From positions 546,948-610,947 of the forward strand of contig NZ_LT546028.1 in the NCBI RefSeq assembly GCF_900078305.2: DNA of 64,000 bases. The letters run 5' to 3'. The notes below the pieces were generated by a model. That model was given only the letters and a program-made list of their open reading frames with translations. It ran no database searches and had not been told where the DNA came from. The stretch is from Corynebacterium bouchesdurhonense (GTDB lineage Bacteria; Actinomycetota; Actinomycetes; Mycobacteriales; Mycobacteriaceae). Positions 38,134 to 45,738 of the stretch are shown here, in pieces; the stretch's first letter is position 1; each line of letters opens with the position of its first letter. The translations under genes were made by a program, and so were the position numbers.

Positions 38134-39340
38134 CCTCAGCCCCCGCACCTGGCACCGCCGCGCGTCGCGGCCGGTGTCCGTTTGGATGGTCGTTTTCCTC
38201 CTCGCCGCGCTCGCTTCGCCGCTGATCAGCCAGCCGCGCTGGTTGCTGATGCACATCTTCACCTTGGGCATCCTCACCAACTCGGTGGTGCTGTGGAGCC
38301 AGAACCTCACCGAGCGCTTCCTTCAGCGCCGGCTGGATGACTCGGCGCGGCCGGCCCAGCTGACTCGCATCTACCTTCTTAACGCCGGCGTTATCACCGT
38401 GATCGCCGGCCAGTTGCTCGCCCCGGCGTGGGGCCGCCACTGGGTGGTGACGGGGGCCGGTGCCGCGCTGGTGGCCGCCGTTTTGGCCTGGCACGCCGCG
38501 GCGCTGGGTGGCCAGGTGCGCGCGGCAGGCCCGGGCAAGCGGCACCGCCCCGCCGTGCTGGGGTACGTCGCCGCCTCGCTCTTCCTGGTTGTGGGCGCGG
38601 TGCTCGGGGCCGCGCTGGCCGCTGGCCTGCCCGGTGCGTGGCAGGTGCGGGTGCTCCACGCGCACCTGCTGGCCAACGTGGGCGGGTTTGTGGGGTTGGC
38701 GGTGATGGCGTCGTTAAGCGTGCTCTTCCCCGCAATGTGGCGGGTGAACGGCGCGGGCGACCGGGACCGAATCAGCATCCCGCTCGCCGCCGCGGGGACG
38801 GCACTGGCCGTGGTGGGGTCGTTCGCCGGCCCCCGGGCGGCCGCGGCGGGCGTGCTGGTGTACACGGCGGCGTGGGCGTGGATGTTCCTGGGGTTCGTGG
38901 CAAACGTGGTCGCGGTGGCCCGCGACCCGCGCGGGCGCATCTCGTTCCCGGGGGTGAGCGTGTTCGCCGGCCTCATCTGGCTCCTGGCGTCCATGCTCTG
39001 GTACGCCGCACGCCTGTTCGCGGGGGCGCCCGAGCCACCGTCGCTGGCCCTGCTGATGGGGTTCGCGGCCCAGGTGTTGATCGGCACGATGAGCTACCTC
39101 ATCCCCACCACCATGGGCGGCGGCCCGGCGGCGGTGCGCGCCGGGCTCGCCGAGCTCGCGCGAGCGGGTTGGCTGCGCGTCATCGCCTTCAACGCCGGCC
39201 TGGCGGGCTGGTTGGCGGCGGACTCGCCCGCTGCCCAGGGGGTCTTTCGCATCATCGCTTTCGTCGCGCTCGTGTCCTTCCTGCCGTTGATGGCGCGCGC
39301 CGCGCGGGTGCAGGTGTCTGCTATCAAGGGTCTATCGTAA
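38126..39340 (+). CDS. multi-TM protein, NnrS/heme-copper-like, probably nitrosative-stress related
   Basis: 404 residues, about 12 membrane helices with repeated membrane histidines (LLMHIFTLGILTNS, VLHAHLLANVGGFVGLAV, MLWYAARLF, MSYLIPTTMGGGP). This resembles the membrane domain found fused to actinobacterial copper nitrite reductases and NnrS-type proteins. It overlaps the MFS gene by 8 bases and is followed after 5 bases by a Cys-rich regulator and a convergent flavohemoglobin. The context suggests NO or nitrite handling; no direct catalytic assignment. Confidence 0.6.
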   Translation: MTDLSPRTWHRRASRPVSVWMVVFLLAALASPLISQPRWLLMHIFTLGILTNSVVLWSQNLTERFLQRRLDDSARPAQLTRIYLLNAGVITVIAGQLLAPAWGRHWVVTGAGAALVAAVLAWHAAALGGQVRAAGPGKRHRPAVLGYVAASLFLVVGAVLGAALAAGLPGAWQVRVLHAHLLANVGGFVGLAVMASLSVLFPAMWRVNGAGDRDRISIPLAAAGTALAVVGSFAGPRAAAAGVLVYTAAWAWMFLGFVANVVAVARDPRGRISFPGVSVFAGLIWLLASMLWYAARLFAGAPEPPSLALLMGFAAQVLIGTMSYLIPTTMGGGPAAVRAGLAELARAGWLRVIAFNAGLAGWLAADSPAAQGVFRIIAFVALVSFLPLMARAARVQVSAIKGLS

Positions 39341-39345
39341 GACCT

Positions 39346-40017
39346 ATGCGCGACGACGACATTGTCCCACCGCGGTCAGCCTCCGAACTCGGCGGCGCCT
39401 TGGAGGGGTTGAGTGCCAAGCAGCGCGACGTACTCGCCGCTGTCAGGTCGCACCCCGACGGGGCGACCGTCACCGCCATTGCCAACCAGTTGGGTCTGCA
39501 CGTCAATTCGGTGCGCGGCCACCTGGATCAGCTGGTGGAAAAGGCCCTGGTCGGCTGGTCGCCGCTGCCCGCGGAGGGGCGCGGGCGGCCCACGCACATC
39601 TACTGGGCGCGCACCCCCAGCCGCGCCATGATCGCCGATGAGCAGGTCGCGCTCGTCGAGGTGCTCGTGGCGGCGGCGGTCGGGGAGGACGTTGAGGCCG
39701 CCCGCGCCCTCGGCCGGCAGTGGGCCCGGGCGCAGGCGGACCCCGGGGACGGGACGGCGTTCGCGGCCACCCGTGCGCTGGCGAACATGGGCTTTGATCC
39801 GGTTGCCCGCCCCGAGGAGGAGAGCGAAGGCGTGAGCGTCGTCGGCTTACGCGCCTGCCCGTTCATCACCCGTGACGGGGAGGCGCCGCCGCCCACCGTG
39901 TGCGCCATGCACGAGGGCTTCCTCGACGAGGCGGCCGGGCCGCTCAAGGTCGAGCTCATGCTCTTCGACCGCCCCGGCCAGTGCGGCGTCCGGTTCACGC
40001 GGGACGGGTCTAGTTGA
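39346..40017 (+). CDS. HTH regulator with probable Fe-S cluster (SufR/ArnR-like)
   Basis: 223 residues from ATG 39346. N-terminal winged HTH (LSAKQRDVLAAVRSHPDGAT; QLGLHVNSVRGHLDQLVEKA) and a C-terminal region with spaced cysteines (LRACPFI, PTVCAMHEGFLDEA, PGQCGVRF). The spacing follows the SufR-type pattern for a [4Fe-4S] cluster. C. glutamicum uses an Fe-S regulator, ArnR, to repress hmp in response to NO; this gene next to hmp could do the same. Whether it is ArnR itself I cannot tell. It overlaps the hmp stop by 8 bases. Confidence 0.7.
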   Translation: MRDDDIVPPRSASELGGALEGLSAKQRDVLAAVRSHPDGATVTAIANQLGLHVNSVRGHLDQLVEKALVGWSPLPAEGRGRPTHIYWARTPSRAMIADEQVALVEVLVAAAVGEDVEAARALGRQWARAQADPGDGTAFAATRALANMGFDPVARPEEESEGVSVVGLRACPFITRDGEAPPPTVCAMHEGFLDEAAGPLKVELMLFDRPGQCGVRFTRDGSS

Positions 40018-41182
40018 TCAGCCAGTCGTTCGGGCTGAAGAGCTCGTAGAAGACGTTCGCCGGCGCGTGGTCCGCCGGCAGCGCCGCGATGTCGTCGCGG
40101 ATGGCCTGCAAGAACCCGGGGCCGCCGCACAGGTAGACATCGGCGCCCGCGATGTCGTGCTCGGTGATATCCACCCGCTCGTCCCGGTCGCGGAAGGAGA
40201 GGTGGATGGAGGCGTCGGCAAGCGAGCTCACCAGCTCCCTGCTCTCCTGCGCCTGCGCCCAGGTGTCCTCGGAATCGTCAGAGTGGATGTACGTGACGCG
40301 GCGCGCGTCCCCGTGCTTGGCCAGGTGGCCCAGAATCCCCAGCATCGGGGTGGAGCCGATGCCCGAGGAGATCAACACAACCGGGTTCGAGCCCTCCCGC
40401 AGGACCAGGTCACCGGCGGCCAGCGTGACGTCCACGGTGTCGCCCTCCTCGACGCGGTCGCGGAGGAACATGGAAACCTCGCCGTCCGTCTGCACGGCGA
40501 TGCGGTAGTGCGACGCGTCGCCCTCCACGATCGAGTACTGGCGCAGCTGGCGCGCGCCGTCATCGAGCCTAACGCCCACGGAGGTGTACTGCCCGGGCCG
40601 CGGCTCGGAGAAGTTGCCCTCCAATACGTACGTGGTGACGGTTGGGGTGAGCTGCCGCTTCTCGGTGACGGTGCCCGTGCGGAAGACGTCGCCCGCGGCC
40701 ACGCCGTCCGACGCGTAGAGCGCTTCCTCGTGGCTGATCAACACGTCCGCCATGAGCCAGTAGACGGCATCCCAGGCCTCGGCGACTGCCGGCGTGACCG
40801 CGTCCCCGAGCACTTCGGCGATGGCGGCCATGAGGTTGTCGTGCACGATCTGGTACTGATCCCGCGTCACACCGAGCGAGACGTGCTTGTGGGCGATGCG
40901 GTCGAGCATCATGACCGGGTCCGGAGCCGATTCATCGACGAGCTGCGACGCGAACGTGGCCACCGACGCCGCGAGCGCCTTCTGCTGCGCCCCCTGCTTC
41001 TGGTTGCCGCGGTTGAACAGGTCCGCAATGAGCTCCGGGTGGGCGGCGAACATTCTGGAGTAGAAGGTGCGGGTGATGGTCTCGATGTTTGCCGCGACCG
41101 GTGCGAGGGTTGCGCGGATCGTCTCCGCGTGCGCGTCGCTGAGGTGGGCTTTCTTCGGGTCTGGGGTCTCAGGGAGGTACAT
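40010..41182 (-). CDS. hmp: flavohemoprotein (nitric oxide dioxygenase)
   Basis: 390 residues from ATG 41182. Globin domain with proximal His in RIAHKHVSLGV and the distal region FYSRMFAAHPEL. FAD domain with LRQYSIVEGD, NAD domain with LISSGIGSTPMLGIL and the C-terminal FYELFSP. Oxidises NO to nitrate. The start codon lies inside a perfect palindrome (41181-41206) that also holds TATACT as -10, so the mRNA is probably leaderless and repressed by occlusion. GTG 41188 is the alternative start. Confidence 0.93.
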   Translation of the reverse strand: MYLPETPDPKKAHLSDAHAETIRATLAPVAANIETITRTFYSRMFAAHPELIADLFNRGNQKQGAQQKALAASVATFASQLVDESAPDPVMMLDRIAHKHVSLGVTRDQYQIVHDNLMAAIAEVLGDAVTPAVAEAWDAVYWLMADVLISHEEALYASDGVAAGDVFRTGTVTEKRQLTPTVTTYVLEGNFSEPRPGQYTSVGVRLDDGARQLRQYSIVEGDASHYRIAVQTDGEVSMFLRDRVEEGDTVDVTLAAGDLVLREGSNPVVLISSGIGSTPMLGILGHLAKHGDARRVTYIHSDDSEDTWAQAQESRELVSSLADASIHLSFRDRDERVDITEHDIAGADVYLCGGPGFLQAIRDDIAALPADHAPANVFYELFSPNDWLIN

Positions 41183-41206
41183 AAACACGAGTATAACCGT
41201 GTTTAT
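41181..41206 (-). promoter_or_regulatory. hmp operator/promoter overlapping the start codon
   Basis: ATAAACACG-N8-CGTGTTTAT, 9-bp perfect arms. On the minus strand the spacer reads GTTATACT; its TATACT lies 7 bases before ATG 41182. Confidence 0.75.
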
Positions 41207-41212
41207 AAGGGG

Positions 41213-41224
41213 GCGTCGTCAAGC
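41213..41224 (-). repeat. intergenic copy of the dispersed motif
   Basis: GCGTCGTCAAGC within GGGGGCGTCGTCAAGCAAAC, between the hmp operator and the glutaminase start. Confidence 0.85.
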
Positions 41225-41251
41225 AAACGCTCCCTCCCTACACTGGGCGCC

Positions 41252-42931
41252 ATGCCTTCGCCCGTGCTGCAATACCTCAACGACATCCTCGACCGCGTGC
41301 GCGACCAGGACGCGGGCGCGAACGCTGATTACATCGAGAAGCTGAAGCGGGCCGACCCGGACAAGCTCGGCCTGGCCATCTGCACTACCGCCGGCCACAT
41401 CTATGCGGCAGGCGACTGCGACTACGAGTTTTCCATCCAGTCCATCTCCAAACCCTTCGTTTACGCCCTCGCCCTGGATATTTACGGCGCGGAGGAGGTG
41501 CACAAGCACGTCGGCGTGGAGGCCTCCGGGGACCCCTTCAATGAGCTTTCGCTTGACGACGAAACCGGCCGCCCCGCCAACCCCCTCATCAACGCCGGGG
41601 CCATCACCGTTAACCAGCTCATCGGCGGGCCGGACATCCCGGTTGAGGAGCGCATAGAGAAGATCCGCTCCTACTTCTCGCGCCTGGCCGGCCGCGACTT
41701 GTCCATCGACCAGGACATTTACGATTCCGAGATGGCGGGCGCCGACCGCAACCGCGCCATCACCTACATGCTGCGCGAGGTGGGCATGGTCACCGACGAG
41801 GCCGACGACGCCCTGGCCGGCTACATCAGCCAGTGCTCCGTGCTGGTCACCGTACGCGACCTGGCCGTGATGGCCGCAACCTTGGCCAACGGCGGCACCC
41901 AGCCCGTGACCGGCGAGAAAATCCTCTCCGCCGAGGCGTGCCGCGTGGCCCAGGCCGTGATGGTCTCCGCCGGCATGTACGACGCCTCCGGCCGCTGGAT
42001 GGTCAACGTGGGCATCCCCGCGAAGTCCGGGGTGGCCGGCGGGCTGATCGGCACCATGCCCGCGCAGATGGGCATCGCCTCCCTCAGCCCCCGCCTGGAC
42101 AAGCAGGGCAACTCCGTGCGCGGCGTGAAGATCTTCCACGAGCTCTCCAGCGGCCTGGGCCTGAATCTGCTGTCCTCCAACTTCTACGTCGCGCCGGGCA
42201 TCCGCGGCGTAGAGCGCCGGGGAGGCACCACCGTGGTGCGGCTGCAGGGCATGATCAACTTCGCCGCCGCCGAGAAGATCCTCTACGGCCTGGAGCAGCG
42301 CGACCTCGCGGGCCGCGTGGTGCTCGACGTTTCCCGCGTGACCTCCTTCAATAAAGCCGGCCGCGACCTGATCAAGGACGGCTTGATGCAGTACCGCGAC
42401 GCCGGCGTGGAGGTGGGCATCTACGACCCGGAGCACAACCTCTCCGACTGGAAGTTCTCCGACGGCACCACCGCCGAGGCCATCCGCGACTTCACCACCT
42501 CGTTCTCCGTGCCCGCCTCCCGCGAAGAGGTGTACAGCGCCATCACCCGCCCCGGAGAATGGTGGGGCTCCAAGGTGGAGGGCAACGCGGCTACCGAGGG
42601 CTCCGAGTTCTCCTCCGAATCCGACGACAGTTACATGGGTATGAAGGTGCAGGAGGCCGACGACGGCAAGCGCGTGGTCTGGCACGTGGAACCCCGCGGC
42701 ATGGAGAACGAGAACCCGGAGTGGAACGACACCTCCCTCATCTTTGACTTGCAGGACGACGATTCCGGCCAGACCAAGGTGAACTTCACCCACCGCGGCC
42801 TCTGGCCTCACGACCACGGCTACGACGAGGCCGCCAAGACCTGGCGCGACCGCCTGGCCAAGGGCCTGCAGCCGCTCCTGGACCGGATCGCCGGTGGGGA
42901 TGAGGAGGGGGCCCCGATTACCGTCGACTAG
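41252..42931 (+). CDS. glutaminase-STAS-SRPBCC fusion protein
   Basis: 559 residues from ATG 41252. Residues about 1-305 are a serine-dependent glutaminase (L-glutamine to glutamate and ammonia): SIQSISKPFVYALAL with SxxK, INAGAI, EMAGADRNRAITYML, GGIP-type GIPAKSGVAGG. Residues about 325-420 form a STAS domain (TTVVRLQGMINFAAAEKILY; RVVLDVSRVTSFNKAG). Residues about 430-555 form an SRPBCC/AHSA1-type domain (FTTSFSVPASREEVYSAITR; FTHRGLWP). Glutaminase-STAS fusions are known; the added SRPBCC lobe is unusual to my knowledge. No membrane segment. Confidence 0.85.
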   Translation: MPSPVLQYLNDILDRVRDQDAGANADYIEKLKRADPDKLGLAICTTAGHIYAAGDCDYEFSIQSISKPFVYALALDIYGAEEVHKHVGVEASGDPFNELSLDDETGRPANPLINAGAITVNQLIGGPDIPVEERIEKIRSYFSRLAGRDLSIDQDIYDSEMAGADRNRAITYMLREVGMVTDEADDALAGYISQCSVLVTVRDLAVMAATLANGGTQPVTGEKILSAEACRVAQAVMVSAGMYDASGRWMVNVGIPAKSGVAGGLIGTMPAQMGIASLSPRLDKQGNSVRGVKIFHELSSGLGLNLLSSNFYVAPGIRGVERRGGTTVVRLQGMINFAAAEKILYGLEQRDLAGRVVLDVSRVTSFNKAGRDLIKDGLMQYRDAGVEVGIYDPEHNLSDWKFSDGTTAEAIRDFTTSFSVPASREEVYSAITRPGEWWGSKVEGNAATEGSEFSSESDDSYMGMKVQEADDGKRVVWHVEPRGMENENPEWNDTSLIFDLQDDDSGQTKVNFTHRGLWPHDHGYDEAAKTWRDRLAKGLQPLLDRIAGGDEEGAPITVD

Positions 42932-42941
42932 CGGGCTCGCT

Positions 42942-42959
42942 CTATGCCGCGCATAGTGC
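42942..42959 (+). repeat. left 18-bp direct repeat flanking the DUF222-HNH module
   Basis: CTATGCCGCGCATAGTGC, identical to 44517-44534. Contains the near-palindrome TATGCCGCGCATA. Confidence 0.9.
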
Positions 42960-42962
42960 GCG

Positions 42963-44297
42963 CTACGCAAAGCAGAGGTCGCCCGCCTTGTGGTAGCCGA
43001 GGAGCGGGCCCTCGAAGTCGGTGGCGCGCCGGGGTAGGCAGCGGTTCTGCGTGCGGTACCGGGAGCCGTTGAGGAAGCGGAACTCGATCTCGCCGCCGAT
43101 GATCTCGATGTGTGCGAGGCCGTGCGTGACCTTGGAGTGGCAGCTCGAGCACAGCGGGATGAGGTTGTCGATGTCCGTCTCGCCCCCTTCAGCCCATTCG
43201 TGGATGTGGTGGATCTCGATGAATCTGCTGTGGGTGCAGCCGGGCATGGCGCACTGGTTGCCCCACACGGCCAACAGCGCCGCTACCTGGCCGTCCGTGG
43301 CGAGGCGCCGCTGCCTGCCCACGAACAGCGTGAGCCCCGTGGAGTCCAGCAGGTGCCCGCGCGCGATCGCGTTGGCCACGTACCCGCGGATCACGCGCGA
43401 CGGTGCCTGCGGGTTCTGCGGCATCCAAGCCCGGCCGTCCTCGGTGCAGACGATGGCCACGTTGGCGCCCGGGGCGCGCAGGGGGCTGGTGGGCGTGGCG
43501 CGCACCATGTTGACCAGCGTGATGAAGGCGTCGTACATCCGGTCCTTCAGCGGCGGGCCGAACCGGGAGGGCAGGTTCAGGATCTTCTCCACGGTCAGTT
43601 TCGAGTCCTCGCGCGGGCCCTCCACCATCATGGCCGGGCACGCCTCTTCCTCGGCCTCGGGTTCAGGGTCGAGCTCGGGGTCGAGCTCCTCGGGTTCCTC
43701 CTCGGTGATGCCGCTTGCGGCCAGCTCAGCGATCTTGAGGGCGGCGAGGAACTCCTCGCCGGCGACGGCGGGGAGCAGGAATTCGCCCTTGAGCATGCCG
43801 TCCTCGCGGGTGTGGGTGCGGAGGTAGGGCGTGTCGGGCTCGCTGTCGTCCTTGTCCTTGTCCTTGTCCTCCTTGTCCTCGGGATCGGCCCCGGCCAGGG
43901 CAAGCTTGAGCTCCGCGTGGCACAGCGTGGTGGCGAGCTCCACCAGCTCGGCCTCGTTCTCCGCCGTGAGGTAGCGGATCAGGTACCTCACCGTGGTGTA
44001 GTCGATCTTGCCCTCCTTAAATGCCTCGGCGAGCAGGGGGAACATGCGGAGCTTGCGTGCCACGCGCACGTACTCGTAGGCGGTAGGGTCCGGGTAGTTG
44101 AACTCCCGGGCCAGCCAGCTCGCGGTGCTGATGGCGCCGTAGCGCATGCAGAAGTCGTTCTCGTCGAAGACCGCGATCTGCTCGAGCAGGAGCGCCCGGG
44201 TGGTGTTGGTGTGGCGATGGTAGGCACGGATCTTCTCCTCCGTCTTGCGGGCCAGCTTGCTTGGCGGCGGAGTGAAGGTGGTGAGCAACTCGGACAT
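42963..44297 (-). CDS. DUF222 / HNH endonuclease (REP13E12-type)
   Basis: 444 residues. DUF222 region at about 20-300 (AYHRHTNTTRALLLEQIAVF; YEYVRVARKLRMFPLLAEAF) with an acidic insertion of Asp/Glu-rich residues near 150 and 215. C-terminal HNH nuclease with CAMPGCTHSRFIEIHHIHEW (zinc Cys pair and catalytic HH), TDIDNLIPLCSSCHSKV. Members are abundant in actinobacteria and belong to the REP13E12 repeat family in M. tuberculosis. Flanked by 18-bp direct repeats plus more palindromes, so it looks like an inserted module. Own function unproven. Confidence 0.88.
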   Translation of the reverse strand: MSELLTTFTPPPSKLARKTEEKIRAYHRHTNTTRALLLEQIAVFDENDFCMRYGAISTASWLAREFNYPDPTAYEYVRVARKLRMFPLLAEAFKEGKIDYTTVRYLIRYLTAENEAELVELATTLCHAELKLALAGADPEDKEDKDKDKDDSEPDTPYLRTHTREDGMLKGEFLLPAVAGEEFLAALKIAELAASGITEEEPEELDPELDPEPEAEEEACPAMMVEGPREDSKLTVEKILNLPSRFGPPLKDRMYDAFITLVNMVRATPTSPLRAPGANVAIVCTEDGRAWMPQNPQAPSRVIRGYVANAIARGHLLDSTGLTLFVGRQRRLATDGQVAALLAVWGNQCAMPGCTHSRFIEIHHIHEWAEGGETDIDNLIPLCSSCHSKVTHGLAHIEIIGGEIEFRFLNGSRYRTQNRCLPRRATDFEGPLLGYHKAGDLCFA

Positions 44298-44418
44298 CGG
44301 ATCCCCCTGTGGCGGTGTCGGTGGTTGGGTATGGGGAAGAATGTAGTGGGGGTGTCCTACACGGGTTTTCGAATATGGAACGCAGGTTCGAATGCGCAGG
44401 CTGTCGGTTCGAAATCTC

Positions 44419-44471
44419 TATGCCGCGCATAATCCAGCGCTGGAGCAGGCAGCGCAACTATGCGCGGCATA
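44419..44471. repeat. inverted pair of TATGCCGCGCATA elements
   Basis: TATGCCGCGCATA at 44419-44431 and its reverse complement at 44459-44471 face each other, with the palindrome CCAGCGCTGG between them. The block lies in the 246-base gap upstream of the HNH gene. Confidence 0.85.
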
Positions 44472-44516
44472 ATTCGCGGCGATAACGATCCCGCCACGGG
44501 GCAGCGCGCTGTTCGA

Positions 44517-44534
44517 CTATGCCGCGCATAGTGC
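44517..44534 (+). repeat. right 18-bp direct repeat flanking the DUF222-HNH module
   Basis: CTATGCCGCGCATAGTGC, identical to 42942-42959; ends 9 bases before the glycosidase start. Confidence 0.9.
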
Positions 44535-44543
44535 ACCGGTACA

Positions 44544-45719
44544 ATGATCGCCATGCTTGATCACGTCATCTGGTGGCACGTGTACCCCCTCGGCGCGACC
44601 GGGGCGCCGATCCGGGACCGGGGCGGGGACGACGCCGGCCACCGGCTGACTCAGCTCACGGGGTGGCTGGACTACCTCATCGAGCTGGGCTGCAACGGGC
44701 TGCTGCTGGGGCCGATCTTCGAGTCCGTCGGCCACGGATACGACACGCTCGACCACTACCGCATCGACGCGCGCCTGGGGGACGACGCGGACTTTGACCG
44801 CCTCATTGCCGAGTGCGATCAGCGCGGCATCAACGTCATGCTGGACGGCGTGTTCAACCACGTCGCGCGCACGCACTCGTGGGTGGCCGAGGGTCTGGCG
44901 GGGGACAAAGACTGGGAGGGCCACGGCGAGCTGGCCGCGCTGCACCACGCGGACGAGCGCGTGAAGGACGCGGTGGCGGACATCATGTGCCACTGGCTGC
45001 GTCGCGGCATCGCCGGCTGGCGCCTCGACGTGGCGTACGCCGTGCCGCCCGAGTTCTGGCGCGACGTGCTCGGCCGCGTGCGCGCCGAATTCCCGGACGC
45101 CATGTTCCTGGGCGAGGTCATCCACGGCGATTATGCCGCCATCGCCGCCGCCGGCACGCTCGACGCGGTGACCCAGTACGAGCTGTGGAAGGGCATTTGG
45201 AGCTCGCTTTTCGACGCAAACTTTTGGGAGCTCGCCCACTCCCTCGAGCGCCACAACGCGATCGCGGAGCGGGTGCTGCCGAACACGTTCATTGGCAACC
45301 ACGACGTGGACCGGATCGCGTCGAAGGTGGGGCAGCGAAAGGCGGTCCTCGCCTTGGCGGTGCTGATGTGCGTGCCCGGCATGCCCAGCATCTACTACGG
45401 GGACGAGCAGGGCTTCGAGGGCGAGCGCTCCGAGGGCTTTAGCGCCGACGACAGCGTGCGCCCGCCCCTGCCCGCCTCGCCTGAGGAGCTCTCGCCGCTG
45501 GGCGGGTGGGTCTTCACGGAGCACCAGAAGCTCATCGGGCTGCGGCGCCGGCACCCGTGGCTGACCCACGCGCAGGTTGAGGTGCTAGACAAGACGAACG
45601 GGACGATCTCGATCGAGGCGCGCGGCGGGGCGGGTGAGCGCCTCCAGCTCGACGCGTGGCTCGACCCGGAGCCGGGTGTGCGCGTGCACGCGGGCGGGGA
45701 GACGCTCTACGAGTTCTAG
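44544..45719 (+). CDS. alpha-amylase family (GH13) glycosidase
   Basis: 391 residues. TIM-barrel motifs of GH13: DGVFNHV (region I), GWRLDVAYA (nucleophile Asp), FLGEVI (acid/base Glu), IGNHDVDRI (transition-state Asp). No signal peptide, so cytosolic; shorter than most GH13 enzymes. Likely acts on malto-oligosaccharides or trehalose-type sugars; exact substrate unknown. ATG 44553 is an alternative start. A motif copy (45206-45217) encodes LFDA. Confidence 0.85.
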   Translation: MIAMLDHVIWWHVYPLGATGAPIRDRGGDDAGHRLTQLTGWLDYLIELGCNGLLLGPIFESVGHGYDTLDHYRIDARLGDDADFDRLIAECDQRGINVMLDGVFNHVARTHSWVAEGLAGDKDWEGHGELAALHHADERVKDAVADIMCHWLRRGIAGWRLDVAYAVPPEFWRDVLGRVRAEFPDAMFLGEVIHGDYAAIAAAGTLDAVTQYELWKGIWSSLFDANFWELAHSLERHNAIAERVLPNTFIGNHDVDRIASKVGQRKAVLALAVLMCVPGMPSIYYGDEQGFEGERSEGFSADDSVRPPLPASPEELSPLGGWVFTEHQKLIGLRRRHPWLTHAQVEVLDKTNGTISIEARGGAGERLQLDAWLDPEPGVRVHAGGETLYEF

Positions 45720-45738
45720 GCGCGCCGACTAAGCGCCA

